From positions 61,507-125,506 of the forward strand of contig NW_026729256.1 in the NCBI RefSeq assembly GCF_030272615.1: 64,000 nt of DNA, in the 5' to 3' direction. Of the stretch, positions 47,601 through 61,300 are shown in pieces. A program made the position numbers and the translations under genes. Below the pieces are notes generated by a model, which was not told the DNA's origin, did not search any database, and worked only from the letters and a program-made list of their open reading frames with translations. The stretch is from Cryptomeria japonica (lineage: Eukaryota; Streptophyta; Pinopsida; Cupressales; Cupressaceae). Numbering within the stretch: position 1 is the stretch's first letter; each line of letters begins with the position of its first letter.

Positions 47601-48469
47601 ACTTTTATCCTTAAGAAAATGTAAACGTTTAACAAAACAGAAGCTGGACATACCTTTGAATTTATTACTTTCGTCCCACCAACTTTTTAAACTAGATTGG
47701 AATTGCCCATCTCGTCACCACATACTTTGGAATTTAAAATTCCTAGAGGAATGTGACTTGCGTACCTCAAGTTCAAACTAAACAGGGAAGTGATCGGATA
47801 TAGAAATCGACAGAATGTTCGTCACCAAGGAGAATTGGCTTTCCATCCATTTCTGGCCCACCAAGAACTGCTCTAATCTCTCCGAAATGTTGGTGAAGTT
47901 CAATCTCCTATTCATCCATGTATATTGGCCATTTTTAGGAAAAACTTCAATCACTTCGTTCTCTGCTACAAAACTTTTAAAGTCTTCCGTTATTCTGTTG
48001 GTCTTCCTCAGACCACCATTTTTTTTCATTCAGGTCCAGAATAGCATTAAAGTCTCCTGCAACAACTAGCCAGACCTTGCCAATGATTCTAATTCTCTCT
48101 GATAGTTCCTTCCAAACTCTCACCTTACCCTCTATTTTAGTCGGTCCATATACATTGATCAAAGGAAACTCTGAATTACAAGCAATAAGTTTCACTCTAC
48201 AAATCATCTAATAGTCAGATGTTTCTCTAGGGGTAATCCTAACCACATGAGGATTCCATAAGATTCCCAAACCACTCGCATAGCCCTTAGCTTCTCAGAA
48301 AAAACCTTCCCATCTAGAGCAGTAATGCAAGAAACTAAGCGCCTTGTCCAAATTCAGCTTGGTTTCTTGGAGCAGAATTACGTCATTAGAGGATTTCTCT
48401 AACGAATGCCTAACCAAGCGTTTCTTGTCAAGAGTTGAAAGGCCCTTGATTCCAAGTGAGAATTCTCAT
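44665..48469 (-). pseudogene. LINE ORF2, broken, with extra stop, unit 4
   Basis: Starts MRILTWN. A private CGA to TGA change (48295-48297) adds a stop in the endonuclease where the others read FFREAKG. Other private changes: SEFPLINVYGP, LEQFLVGQ, FRMTNDEY, VSGLDAF and KAGFDAIL. VVAGDFNA and WMESQFS are shared with unit 5 only. Confidence 0.88.
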
Positions 48470-49631
48470 TGTCCTCCAATGGAGGATTTACCTCCCTTGG
48501 ATCTTCTCGAAAAGTTGACCACACCGATGATTCCTTTCTCCTTAGCCCCGTCCTTTCATTTTTGCTTGTTACTCCTCCCTCTATTACCTTTGGTTCTCCC
48601 CAATAGAGCATTAGTCGATTGGTTAATGGATATCGGGTCGATAATGTCCAAGAAATCTTCATCATCAAATTCCTCTACCAACCTCACATCATATTCCACT
48701 TCCGTGTCTGACAGGCCCGTTTGAGCCTCCTGAGATTTGCCAGGGGCCTTATCTTGCTCAATGATCCTATTTGTGGGGGAAATTTCATCGTGATTTTAAA
48801 TTTCCCTGTTCTACTCCCTCTTCTTTTCTCCATTCGCTTCTTTGATGACCAGATCCCTTGAGGGGATTATTGACTCATTTCTTGGTGTCGTAATTGCCTT
48901 CTCAATCATCTCATGACTCCCGTTCTTCATAAGTCATCTCTTAGCCGACCCAACAAATATTTTGCAATTTTCTCTCATGTGAGACCTACTTCCACATCTT
49001 TCACAAAGGCACTTGTCGACTTCCACTTCAATTTTCTGCATCCATATCCTACCGTTCGATGTCAATCAAATCTTGGGGGGAACCCTTCTAACTTCAACGA
49101 TTTTGATTTTGAATACAAATAAGAGTCATTTTCCACCAACCTCTCATCTATTTATAGTGTCCCCAAAGTTCTACCTATTTTCTCCATGCTACTTTCTCCC
49201 CAATATTCGATCCGTAAATTATATAGCCAAATCCAAATAGGGCAGTCATACAGGGCCAATGGCACTGGGACGAAATTTGGAAACCACGTTTGCATATATA
49301 AAGGATAATTTTTGACAATCCAATTACCGTGGTGAAGGGTCTCCTCTTTCTCTTCCACCTCTGCAAAAATAACAATGAAGAATCCCCTTGGTATGAATTA
49401 AGCCACTACCTTGGCTTTCCAATTCTCCTTAATCCAATATTTAATCTGCCTTCTCTCGTATCTAGATCGTACTACCCTTCGGATAACCACTAGTTCCACC
49501 CATAGTTCTATATTTTCTTCAATATCATCTGACATATTAATCTCGACCAAGTCTGCTTCCACTTCCCTCCGCATTTTTCGACTTGATCCCACCAGTTTCT
49601 CCTCCGCGAACATTTCTTGCGGATCCACCAT
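48466..49631 (-). pseudogene. LINE ORF1, broken, unit 4
   Basis: Knuckle intact (GAA at 48970-48972). One codon is deleted near 48575 in the basic tail, shared with unit 5. The shared TAA and frameshift remain. Confidence 0.85.
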
Positions 49632-49702
49632 TATTCCAGAACGGTTCTCTCAGACTCTCCCTCATCCTCTCCGCTATATAAATATCCCAATCTCCATTCC
49701 TT

Positions 49703-50715
49703 GTTATAATATCCTGTCATTTAATTTCAAACATTATTAATGTTTATATATAAAGATCACGTTTCTAAATGAAAATTTTAATTAAAAAAGGAATTATAAT
49801 TTTTAAAAAAAAATCTAATAAAATAGATTAAAAATTTTAATTTCTTAATTTTAATATTTTGAAAAATTTGATATTTATCTATAATTTAATTTTGAAAGAA
49901 AAAATATATTTTATATTAAAAATGAAGAATTTTTTTGTTTGTAAATTTTCTCTATGCTTTTAAAATTGAGGTTCAAAAAATAAATTTCAAGCTAAATATT
50001 AGGGAAGAATTATTTCGATAACTCCTAAGATTATGATTTTCTATTTTATGTAAGTTTTTCTTATATTATAGCTTTGTACATAAATTTAAAAGCTCAATGC
50101 TTTATATCTATACAATATTATATATTTATATTTTATTACACATCCCTTCCATTTTACTATTAAAAATGGTCCCAATAAACCTCTCACCAGAAGAGTAAAT
50201 TTGGGTGATGTTAATGTCCCAGTCCATTGCCAATTCCTCTAATGAGAATAAAAATTTGATTTAAGAGCGTATTGTTTAAATTTTAAAACCTGACCTTTTC
50301 TATAGAAGGGAATGGTTATCTAGCTCTTAGAATGCACCAAATATCTATTATGATGTATTTATCACGTACAAACGATAATAATGTCTTAATGTATTCTAGA
50401 GACTAAGACTGGGTCCCATGGAGGGGGGCTACCTAAAACATAGAGCTGGAGCTGCTAAGATTTTTTAGGAATATTTTAAAGTTGGCGGTCCCATAAATTT
50501 TGTTTTGCACTTCAGCTTAAAAATTTAAGATCGTAAATTTAAGGATTCTATGAACTTTGTAGTTGAGATCAACTTAAGTTTAAACTGCTACAAATTGGTG
50601 GTAAATAAATTTAATTATTTTCCTAAAATTTATATGATTGACAAATGACATAATATATTCCTAAGCTCGTGGAGCTCTATTTTTTAGGAAAAGATTCTAA
50701 AACCTCTGGGCTGAT
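49703..50715. other. AT-rich spacer, unit 4
   Basis: Counterpart of 8520-9532. AAAAGCTCAATGC at about 50088 is shared with unit 5 only. No gene seen. Confidence 0.6.
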
Positions 50716-52053
50716 ATGGCAGAATTCATCATGAGATACATCACCCTGGATGGTAGATGTGCTAGCATTTTCTCACATCATTTTAATATCTTAAACCATT
50801 TTAGGCACAGTATATTGATTTCTATTCCCTTTTATTTGGTTTCGTCCTTGGGGAATAGTTTAGTTAAACATTTTGAAAACCAGGATAACCCTATGATTCA
50901 TGAAGGGCTTATCTTGTTGATTATGGAATACGCCCAAGATCATGAAGTGAAACCCTCCCCCATTGATAAAACCCACATTTCCTCCTCTAACCCTGATGTG
51001 CAGTTGGTTTCTGATACAAAGATGGATGAGGATGACAGTCGTACTGCCATGGATTGGCGTGATAGCAAAGATATGGAGCACCCTGAGTATAGACCAAAGA
51101 AATAAGGGGAGCTTATGGTGACCCTGGGAACTAACGGTAGCAGGAAAATCAATCCTCCAAGGTGGGCGACAAGTAAGTTCAAATCTGGTAGCAGGAAAAT
51201 GCAAGACCTCGAGCCACCCACCAAAAGGAAAATGAAACTAACCAAACCTAGTGGGTCCAAAGTCCTGGACCATGAGATTAGGTTGGACATCCCTATCAAT
51301 CTGGATGATGAGAAACATGGGTTTGAGAACAAACAAAATTAAGGTAAGATAAAGGAGGAGAGGGTGATGGGAAATTCCCTATTGGAGGCTACTAGAAGTC
51401 GGGAGATCTGTTGGAAGTGGGTGGAGAAGGAAATTGGATCCCTAAAAGATGGTATTAAAGGAATTGTTGGGACTTTCACGGAATCCCTTGGGCCCAATAA
51501 AACTGAGAAGATCATGAGTATGATCCATAAAATTTCTCAAGATGTGGAAACTATGAAGGTTGACCAAGAGCACAGAATTGAGAAGATGGAAGAGGATGCG
51601 AGTGAGATCAAAGAAAAATTGAACAATTTGGTGGAAATCAGTAGGCAGATGATGAACAATAGTGCTGATGGTTTGGAAAAAAATAATTCCATGATAACTG
51701 ATTATAGAACCAGGACCAACACCAGCGAGCCTCCCTTGGGGGAAAAGCAGAAAAAGATTGCATCGGAGGGTGGAAAGAGTGCTACTGGTGGAAAGACTAG
51801 CTCGGGTCCTTGCACTAGAACCAGGAGCCGAACCTAGGGCCAGTGAACCTCCAGATTCATCATGGAGGATTTGGAGAAAATCAATAAGAGGATTATTTAG
51901 AAAAATGCTAAATTGATTCACTCTCTTAGTTGAGTGCTTTGCCTTGTTTTTTGGTTTAGTTGGTTTTTGTTTTTTGGCTTTTTGTCTGTGTGGGGTTTGT
52001 ACCCTGTTTTGCTTAGTTTTTCAGTCGGGTTGGCTGCTGGCCTTGGTCTGTAA
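50716..52053 (+). pseudogene. Retroelement-like reading frame, unit 4
   Basis: Conserved TAA stops at 51103 and 51340. It ends its third segment at a private TAG (51835-51837). Private changes include FRHSILIS, KMDEDDS, MIHKISQ and EIKEKLNN. The coiled coil is preserved. Confidence 0.5.
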
Positions 52054-52406
52054 TACTCTGGGTTTCAGGTCCCTGTAAAACTTGTTTATCTTTATAAAAA
52101 AAATTACCCAAAAAGTAAGGCAATCCCATTGATTAAAGGATTAAAAAGGATGGTGCAAAGTGATAAAATTGGTTTTTAGTTGTTGTGTGGCTTTGCTCAT
52201 ATTGTTGACAGTAATATCATGCCTATCAAAATTTGTGCCGAAGTCCTTGGTTATGCTCAGGCTACTAGTCAAGTCATTCATTCCATTCCTATGCCTACAT
52301 CCTTGTCTAGTGTGCTCATATTTACATCTTCTATCATAGTGTTCCACCTCCGTACTCTTAACCTCAACCTTCATACAACAATGTTACTCCTCCATCACAA
52401 TCCAAT
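52054..52406 (+). other. Retroelement junction, unit 4
   Basis: Counterpart of 10871-11223. The A-rich end reads TATAAAAAAAATTACC here. No intact gene. Confidence 0.4.
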
Positions 52407-52733
52407 ATGTCCAATTTCAATCCATCCACTGAAGCAACCATCAATAACTTAGCTCAAACTGTTTCATTCCTACAACAACAGTTGGCTTCCATTACCCAAT
52501 CCAAGTTTAATGTGCCCACATTTAATGTAGCGAGCCCATTATTTGATGGCATTGTCTATGTTGTCCCTCCTAAACATGTGGAAGTCTCTCAATTAGAGCT
52601 TTATAATGGAAAAAGTGATCCCTTGAATCATATGAAAATATTTCAAACTTTATGTAGTGACTTTCCTCACGATCAAAGACTTATAATGGTGAATCTAGAC
52701 GTGATGTTTGGAGAAGTTATTAATGGTAATTGA
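52407..52733 (+). pseudogene. Ty3/gypsy gag fragment, unit 4
   Basis: Open over 108 codons with the likely ancestral residues (STEATI, ITQSK, VPTFN). Truncated at the same place as the others. Confidence 0.7.
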
Positions 52734-54557
52734 TGTTTAGTCGAGTTTGAATTGGTAAATGTTGATTCAACCCCCGTCTTAATATATCGTGTTCCATTTG
52801 GGTGGATAGTAGTAGAATACGATAGTGGAGGAAAGGTTGGTTGAGAGAATTGGATTTTTTCTTGGAGGAGGGATGGAGATTAAGATGATGTATTAGAAAA
52901 ATGAGAATTAATATTGAAGATGAGAGATGAAACTGGATTTAGGATTGAAACTGGAAAAATAGGATGATGGATAAAATCTTGGTTAAGATAGATAGATAAT
53001 TATTCAGAGGAGGGAATATAGATTAACACGATTGATTGGAAATGAACTTTTTATTTAGAAGGATGTATGAAAGGTTAGTTGTGAATGTTAACTCATCTTC
53101 CTTAATCAAATCTTCCTCATTTTAGAAACATAATCTTCTTCATACGTTAACTCATTTCCATCTTAGATATTGCTTCTTCTTTCATTAGTTAACTCAATCT
53201 TTAAAATAGGACCTTTATGTGCCCATTTATCCATCATGTAAATAAATAATTTATTATTATCCTCTCACAGACTCAAAATGGAAAAAAATCATTTTGTAGT
53301 TGAGTTGATTCAATGTCATCATTCTTATCCTTATCATCTATTGATTTTTTATTATAAAACTATAAATAAGATCCTTTCCCCACCCTTTTAGAATCACATT
53401 TTATGCAAATTCATTTTATGACATATGTTATGATGTGAGGATCAAGCATCCACATACTTTCAAGGTGAACAACATCAACGCATCTTTCTTTCTGAGATTT
53501 GTAATGATATTGGTAAATAGGATTTATATTTAATTTCTTTTTTATGTTTTTGAGTATTTGTATTTCTTATTTTCCAATTTCCACGCAATAAAAGTTCCAA
53601 GAAAAATAAAGGAGAAGTTGGGTGCTCTGATCCAAAAACAACATAGAATGAAAAGGATAAGAACAAAATTATCTCAGTTGAGGAGGAAGAGGAAGAGGTG
53701 AAGAAATTTAAGCACAATACTTGCAACAAAAGTTTCATAGAGAGTCAGAAGGGATAAAATATAAAAAATAAAAACTATGGAAAAAAAAAGGGCCAATAAT
53801 AAGAAAATGGAAAATATCAAAGCTTAGACACATAAGAAGAAAGATAAAAATAAATCCATATTTTTCCTTGTATAGATCACTTTATAGACTAGGAAAATCA
53901 TTGGAAGTAGCACAGCTATATAGAATATTTTTTGTAGAGAATGAAAGATCGTTATCCAAGTCATATTGGACTTCATTGGGAGTAGTAATTATGTAATGGT
54001 AGATATAATATAGGAATTTTTGAAGGAAATGATTGACACCATTAAGGAAAAAGGAGAGAAGGCAACACAACTATTGGATAACATTTGGACAAGTGCCTTC
54101 AGAATTAAACTTGTTCCTAAGTAATAGATCACAAAAAGAGATCTATAAAAAAAGGAGCTTATGTATAAGTAGATAGTAGATACTCTTTGTTCTTAAAATG
54201 ATGAGGCCAAGCAAAGAGTGAGAAGTGAGACCATGGAGTCCACTAAAAGGCCCATGCTAGCCTACTAGCTAAGAGAAGAGTGTCGTGGTAGAAGAAGATA
54301 ATATAAACAAAACGTAATATATTGTTTATGGTATAATAGGAATAAGTATAGATGAATTAGTCAAGGAGATCTAGGATGACACTACACAAACAGAGGAGGA
54401 TATAAATATAATACAGATTGTGATATCAAGACCTAGATGAACAAACAATACAAACAAAAAATAAATAAATAAAGGAGGAACATAATTGAAAGAGATAAAC
54501 AAACGTTACAAGATATATTGCATGATAAATGAGAGGATAAAAAAATAGAGGATCTAG
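52734..54557. other. AT-rich spacer, unit 4
   Basis: Counterpart of 11551-13374. Its right end matches units 1 and 2 and lacks the unit 3 deletion. No gene. Confidence 0.5.
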
Positions 54558-55010
54558 AACACAGGTCGCGCACGAGAGTTACTATTAGAAGCGATGTTAA
54601 GCAAAAACGAGCGGACGAGAGTTACAACACAGGTCGCGCACTTCACATAAAAGAACGCCCTCGGGTAACAAGTGGTAGTTGTTAACACAAAACAGCAGTC
54701 GTTTACGAGGAGAATGACATGCATGAAGTGCGAGAACTTTAAAAGACAATCCAAGAAACGCATTAAATCTAATTTTAGCTCTAAATGCACGAGGAAAAAG
54801 GATAAAAATAGATAAATATGTATCTCGCAAAACCGTGCACTATATAAAATTCCAGTGGCATGCAAAAAGCCTGTTGCTACTGAATGACAACCATGAAAGT
54901 TTTGTATGCAGCAGATTCAGATTGAGCTATATATTGTCCCAGAAGCGAGGGAAACATTAATAGAGCATTTGGTTCAGTCGGTGATTTCAATAGAGCAGTT
55001 GATTCCAAGC
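54558..55010 (+). promoter_or_regulatory. PMEI promoter and leader serving copy 5
   Basis: Same as the copy 2 promoter by eye: RY element at 54718-54725, TATA box at 54841-54849, both CGCGCAC boxes. Confidence 0.6.
54884..54925 (+). promoter_or_regulatory. Upstream ORF in PMEI leader, copy 5
   Basis: Unchanged 13-residue uORF. Confidence 0.45.
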
Positions 55011-55568
55011 ATGGCGTCCTACAGAAGTGGTCTCTTGTGCGCAATCATGTTTTTAGCAATTCATGGAGGCTGGGCTCAGACTTCCGATACAATTAGTAAT
55101 GCCTGCAGTAATGCCTTATATACACACTTTTGCGTTTCATCATTGTCCAAAGCTTCTGGGGCTTTGGAGGCAGATTTAACCCAGCTTTCTGTTATTGCAG
55201 TCCGTTTGTCTAGTGAAGTAGCGAAACCTGTTTCTAGGTTTATAGAAAAGCTCAAAAAAAGAAATCCCAATGTCTCGGCTCTTGAAGACTGCTCAGATCT
55301 GTTGAAGGATACAAGGGAACAGCTTCATGATTCACAGTCAGAACTAAAGCAATTGTCTAATGTCAATTTCATGGAATATGTCGAAGATGTGCTCACAAGG
55401 CTGAGTGGTGTGGAGACTAATCAGGATACATGTTTGAGTGGGTTGAAAGAAAGCAATGTTCCTGCAACCTTGGTTTCCAGTGTAAAAGATAATACAGATA
55501 ATCTGACCATGTTGATTAGTGATGCTCTAGCTGTTGTTAGCACTCTTCGGCAACAGGGACAAATTTGA
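55011..55568 (+). CDS. PMEI/invertase inhibitor family protein, copy 5
   Basis: Protein identical to copies 2 and 3. It carries the silent GTC at Val124 (55382), otherwise seen only in copy 3. All cysteines and the signal peptide are intact. Confidence 0.9.
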   Translation: MASYRSGLLCAIMFLAIHGGWAQTSDTISNACSNALYTHFCVSSLSKASGALEADLTQLSVIAVRLSSEVAKPVSRFIEKLKKRNPNVSALEDCSDLLKDTREQLHDSQSELKQLSNVNFMEYVEDVLTRLSGVETNQDTCLSGLKESNVPATLVSSVKDNTDNLTMLISDALAVVSTLRQQGQI

Positions 55569-56621
55569 CTACTTTAGAAAACAGCTAAACATATTGGCTG
55601 TTGGCTTGTGAGGAGGGATATATATAGCAGATAACACATATTTGCTGTTCAAGCTTCATCTTTGGTTACTTCTTTTGTTTGTGAGATACATCATTGTGCT
55701 ATTTAGATACCATTTTTGGTAACATACAAATGGAATGTTTGTGATTCAAGAAATGTTTTAAATGTTGTTATTGTGTTTGATTTTAGAAATATATTTGTAA
55801 GATATATTATTGAATTTTAATTTGTTTTGAACATTTATCTTATAGTTTGTATGAATTATTTTCTTTTTCTGATGTTTTATAATGGAATTTAGATTCTTTT
55901 ATATTTCATGATAAGTATAATTTTAATAAATTAACTACGATCAATGAAAAAGAAATTACTAATGAAATGCTTGAAAATCTTGCAGTAAGTATGGTGTACC
56001 CTGCATCACTGAGTATTGAAATATTGAAATAAATTAAATTAAATGATGAATTATATTTATATTATAAATTAATCGAAAGATTATAATTTTTCAAGAGAGT
56101 GATCTGGATACTCATTCTTAAAAACACAAAATTTACTGGCATCTATATAATACAGCTTTTCCAATAAATCAATATATTTACTACAGTTTTCACTTGTCTG
56201 TAATTTTCAAATAAATTTTCACTTTTATCAAAAAAGACTTAATGGAATGCGGATAGCCTAATGTAACTGACATTATCCTCAGATAATGTAACTGCCATCT
56301 TAATGAATTGTACCAACGGTGACGTGGAAGACCAACTGGTTCATCTTCATCATCGTCTCTTTAAAATCGCTCCTATCTATGTTAGAATAATTGCTACTAT
56401 TTCATTTTCTTCAGCTGCAGGTTTGGACACTTGCTTTCCGGTCCTCCAAGCGAGCTCTTGGACTTACACCAAATAGGCAACGACATTTTGCTATGAAGAT
56501 CAGTTAATGCAAGAACCCTCTCGCCTCTCTCAGTATAGTAGTTTCAAAACTAATAGGATATATTTGTAATTGAATATGCATCCTCTTCATTTGCACGGGC
56601 AAATAACTCTACGACTAAACA
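55569..56621. other. PMEI 3' flank, unit 5
   Basis: Counterpart of 652-1704, with private changes at about 56256 (GGATAGCC) and 56551 (AAACTAATAGG). Hairpin unchanged. No gene. Confidence 0.65.
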
Positions 56622-57297
56622 CAACCTATAAATTCAACCTTAATCTAACCCTAATTGAACCCTAACTCTTATTCAACTATGATCCTAATTGGATTCTAGC
56701 ATGAATCTTAACCCCAATAAAACTTTGCTTCCAATTTAACCTTAACCCTAATTGAACTCTTATACGAACCCTAACTATAATTAAACCCTTTCCACAATCA
56801 AATCCCATCTCTAATTAATTATAACATTAATCCTTAACCCTAATCTCTCTACTTTAATGTTGATCCTAAACTCAACTCTAACCATACATTTGAACCCTAA
56901 CTACAACTTCAACCCTAATCTACACCTAATTCAACCCTATTTTTAAACTTAACCCTAACCCTAATTGAACTATAATCTCAATTAAACTCTAATCCTAACC
57001 CTAATCGAGCCCAAACCCTAATCCTAATTGAAGTGTAAGACTAATTTAACCCTAACCCTAATGTAATTGAAACACAACCCTAATGCTAACCATAATTTAA
57101 CTCTAGCACTAATTGTAATTGAACCCTTATTATAAGCTAACCCTAAAATTAACCCTTACCATAATTACTAAACCCTATTTTGAACCCGAACCATAACCCT
57201 AAAGTAACCTTAATTGTAAATCCATCCCAACCTTAAGCATATCCCAATCTTTATGCTAACATAACCCATAAACCCATTTGAACCCTAACACTAACCT
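56622..57297 (+). repeat. Degenerate telomere-like block, unit 5
   Basis: Matches the unit 1 block with no difference noticed by eye. Confidence 0.8.
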
Positions 57298-58395
57298 TAA
57301 ATTTAAATTTAAATTTAATTTAAGATCGTAACAGTTGTTCACTTCTAGTTTTATTTGGAAAAAAGGTTTGTAAGATTTAAAGAAAAGATTTGGCTTAAAA
57401 GTATTGCTCCAATCTCCATTCCTTTTTTTATTTTTTTAATTTTTTAATTTTTTCTGAAGCGAGATCTTCCTAGGAGGCAATACCCTTTTTTATTAAAAAC
57501 TGAAAAACAAAATTACACAGTAGACAAAGCCAACCTCTCATTTATACAAATACATAATCCCATTACCTATTTCTACCACCCTTTCAATAATCTCCACAGG
57601 CATGATACCATAATTCTCTCTCATGTATCTATTGAACTTGTCCAGGCCATAATCCTTCATCAGTCTTTTCTTAAACAAAGACCATGCCATTTTTGTTTCA
57701 CCTTCTTCCCTTCGTCATTCAGGTTGAAATATCCCAACATGCATCTTGAATCCAGTGCAGCCCTCATCACTTCCTCGTATATATCTTCCCTCATCATTCT
57801 GCTCACTATCCCTATAGCTGCTGAAGGTTTTCCAAGGACCTCAACGATCTGATTAAATATATTCTCCATCACCACCCTGTCATGAACGTGGCCATCGTTC
57901 TAGAAGTCGACTCTTAAAATTTGGATCACAGAGTGTTTTTCTTTGTCATTTGCCTTCTTAAAAAGGCGGCTGATCTCTTCCTCTAGCGCTTCCCTAAGTG
58001 CAAAGTCCAAAGTCCTCATCCATTCTCAATTTCTCTTTTGTTCCCTCTGTGCTCTGCAAAACACTTCTTCTCCTAATGTATCCCTTTTAGCATGATCTAG
58101 AGTCATCTCCACTGATGTCTATCCTATCCAACTACGACTTCACTCTGCCCAAAACTGCTACTGACCCGATCCTAAATCTGAACAAAATCTTACCTTACCC
58201 AAAAAATTTGTCGTCAAAACATTATACTTTGATTTAGAAGACACAATTCTAGGCACGAATACACTTCCTTCCATGCCGCCTCTAGCTTGAGTAAGATAAA
58301 TCTCATCCAATTCTCTCAGGAGGATGTACTTCCCTATACTCTCCCAAAATAGTACTAAACTCATTCTACAGGTCTATCTCATCCAACTCGACCAT

Positions 58396-61300
58396 CTATC
58401 TACCTTTTCTTAGACCTTCATTGGCAAGCCAATTAGATACCCTATTTCCTTCCCTATATGAATGATTGAAACGGTACTCCAAGAATTTGCTCAATTTTTA
58501 TTCAATCGCTGGTAGCCATTGATTTAATTTCCAGCTGATAAAATTAGAGCGCATCACTCCATTTAACACCACTTGTGAGTCCCCTTCAATGAGAATATTC
58601 GAAACCTCCTTGTTCACACACATGTCCAACCCATTATTGAGTGCACATATCTCTGCCTTGTTATTGGTAGCTATTCCCATCAATCCCATAATTGCAATAA
58701 TCATTTTTCCCGAATCATCCCTCAAAATAGCGCCGAACCCTGCCTTACTCGGATTTCCTTTGCTAGCTCCATTTAAATTCAACTTAAGCCAACCTGGGGT
58801 TGGTTCCCGACATCTTACTCCCTTCCTCTTAGATTGTTTATTAATGATGTTGCAGATGACTAGATCCTTCAAACCCCATTTCTCTTCCATCATTTTGTCC
58901 CATTTGGAGTAAATCTTCACCCGTTTCCCTGGAATATTCCCTTTCACCACTTCAACAATTAAATATTCCTTCAAAAAGTCCTCGTCTCTAAAAATAGTCC
59001 TATTTATTTCTTTGCATATCCGCCAAGCTACCATGGAAGGACTAGTCACCTGGATAAGTCTCCCCATTTTGAATGCTTACTCTCTGTCGGCCAGGAAAGC
59101 AAGAATTCCATTAACGTCCTATTCCTAGCCGATCTCCATTCTAACGTTTCCATCAACCGGTCCCAACATCTCACCACCAACGGACACCAAAAAAAGAGAT
59201 GTTCAGCGGTTTCCTCATTCCCTCTACATAGGTAACAGATATTAGGACCTTAAATTCCCATCTCTCCTGTACCGCCTTGAACTTCTAACACCCACTCCTT
59301 ATCCTCAATACAATCAATTAATGCTTTCACCCCATTCCACGAGTCTCTCTAGAACCGAGCCTTCTTTCCATTACCAATTTTACAGGACAGATGATTCAAG
59401 ATTACTCTTCATCTTTCCCAGATGAACCTCCAAATCGTCAAACCTGATTCAGAGTTGGCCAAGGTAAAATTCCTTTCCAAGTCCTTCTAGTCTAAATATT
59501 TTTCCCTCATAAACTTGCACCAAGGTTTTTGAGGAAACATATAGTTTCCAAGCCAATTTGGCTCCCAAAGCCAGGTTCTATAGATCCATTTTCCTAAGTC
59601 GCGCTCCTCTTTCTTCCTTAACGATACACGCCGTATCCTAGTTTATTAGCATAACTCTCCTAGAATCCTTCAATCCTTCCCATAAGTTCACTTCTTTAAC
59701 AACCCGTCCAACGTGCCAATGGACCACACGATGAGCCTAAAACATGTAATGCTATAGATTGGGATCGTTGATAAAAAACATTTTATCATTTGAATCGTAC
59801 CAGCCTATGAAAGCCACTTTTTCTTCCATGATTCCGCTTTAGATTGACAATTATTGATGATCTCCTCCTATAGCAACCTATTACTTCGATCGATGAACAA
59901 GGGAACTCCCAAATATATCGAAGGGAATGATTCTGTTTGGAATTCCAATATTTTTTCAATCTTGTTTTGATTCCTTTGGCTAGTGTTAACAAGGAACACC
60001 TGTGACTTATTTTTATTCATGATTTGAATCGATGCCTCCACATACTCATCCAAAGTTTCCTTAATCACTACCACTTCCTGATCCGAAGCCTCCCAAAATA
60101 AGATCGTATCATCAACAAATTGTGAATGCGAGATTGGCTCCAGGTCTCTGTGAACCCCGACTCCCTTTAAAAATCCCATCATACAGTTCTTCTTAATGTT
60201 CCTGCCCAAAGATTCTACCATTAGAAAAAATAAGGAGGGAGATAAAGGGTCTCCTTGTCTCAATCCATTGGTGTCTCTAAAGAAACCACATGTATAACCA
60301 TTGACCAACACTAAGAAATGGGTTGATGAGATGGATTGTCGCATACAATCTAGCCATCTATCGTGAAAACCAAATTTATCCAAGACCAAGAGGAGGAATT
60401 CCCAATTAACCTAGTCAGACACCTTGCTCATGTATAGTTCTACCACCATCCCTTTCATATTCTCTCTTCCCATAGAGTGAAGAGTTTTCGAGACCAGGAT
60501 GATACTATCGATGATTTCTCTGCCAGGGGTAAATCCGTGTTGTTCCTCCGAAATGATTTAATGTAAAATATTCTTGAGCCTCAAAGCCATGGCCTTTGAG
60601 ATGACTTTGTAAATAGAGTTACACAGAGAAATAGGTCTGTAATCCACTATCATCTCACAATTATACCTTTGGGGTATAAGAAAAATTATTGCGATGTTGA
60701 TTTCTCTGACCAGTCTCCTCTTCTTCCTAAACTCTTCCACCATCATCCATATGTCCTCCCACCTGATGTCCCAACATTTTTTAAATACTTTTTCTATAAA
60801 GGCATCGAGGCCTGGCACTTTATTAGGGTGAAGAAAGAATGCCGCCTCCTTGACTTCCTCCAGAGAGAAAGGCATATGCAAAGCTTCATTTTCTTCCTGG
60901 GATATGACTTGGTCTATTACTTTTAATACGTTATCCCTATATCTAACATCACCGCCTATGAAAGAACCAAGTGGGTTTTCAAAATGTTGAACTGCAACCC
61001 TCTCAATATCATCTCCTGCTAAACAACACTGACCATTATCATCCTTGATTGCTTCAATCTTATTGATCAATCTCATAGCCTTCACCGATGAGTGAAAGAA
61101 CTTTGTATTTAAGTCCCTAGGTGAAATACACATCTTCCTGGATTTGTTGCACCAATAAATCTCCTCCCTAGCCAATACCTCCGATAGACATCCCTTCAAT
61201 TCCTTTTCTTTTTTATATTCATCATTGGTCATCCCAAAGAGAATTACCTTCTCATTAAGAGAAGCAAGCTCCTCCTCTAACCTCAAATTATTTTAAAAAA

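Larger units (their letters stand above)
43694..49686 (-). mobile_element. Full-length, inactive LINE, unit 4
   Basis: Same insertion, duplication at 43678-43693 and 49687-49702, 3 bp shorter. It has the most private coding damage of the five copies, including an extra stop in the endonuclease. Confidence 0.9.
41187..54917 (+). repeat. Tandem repeat unit 4 (13,731 bp)
   Basis: 3 bp shorter than unit 1 through loss of one CTC-type triplet near 48575 in LINE ORF1, shared with unit 5. The PMEI end of the unit shares marks with unit 1 (His184, CAGTTTTTCC at about 42422). Confidence 0.97.
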
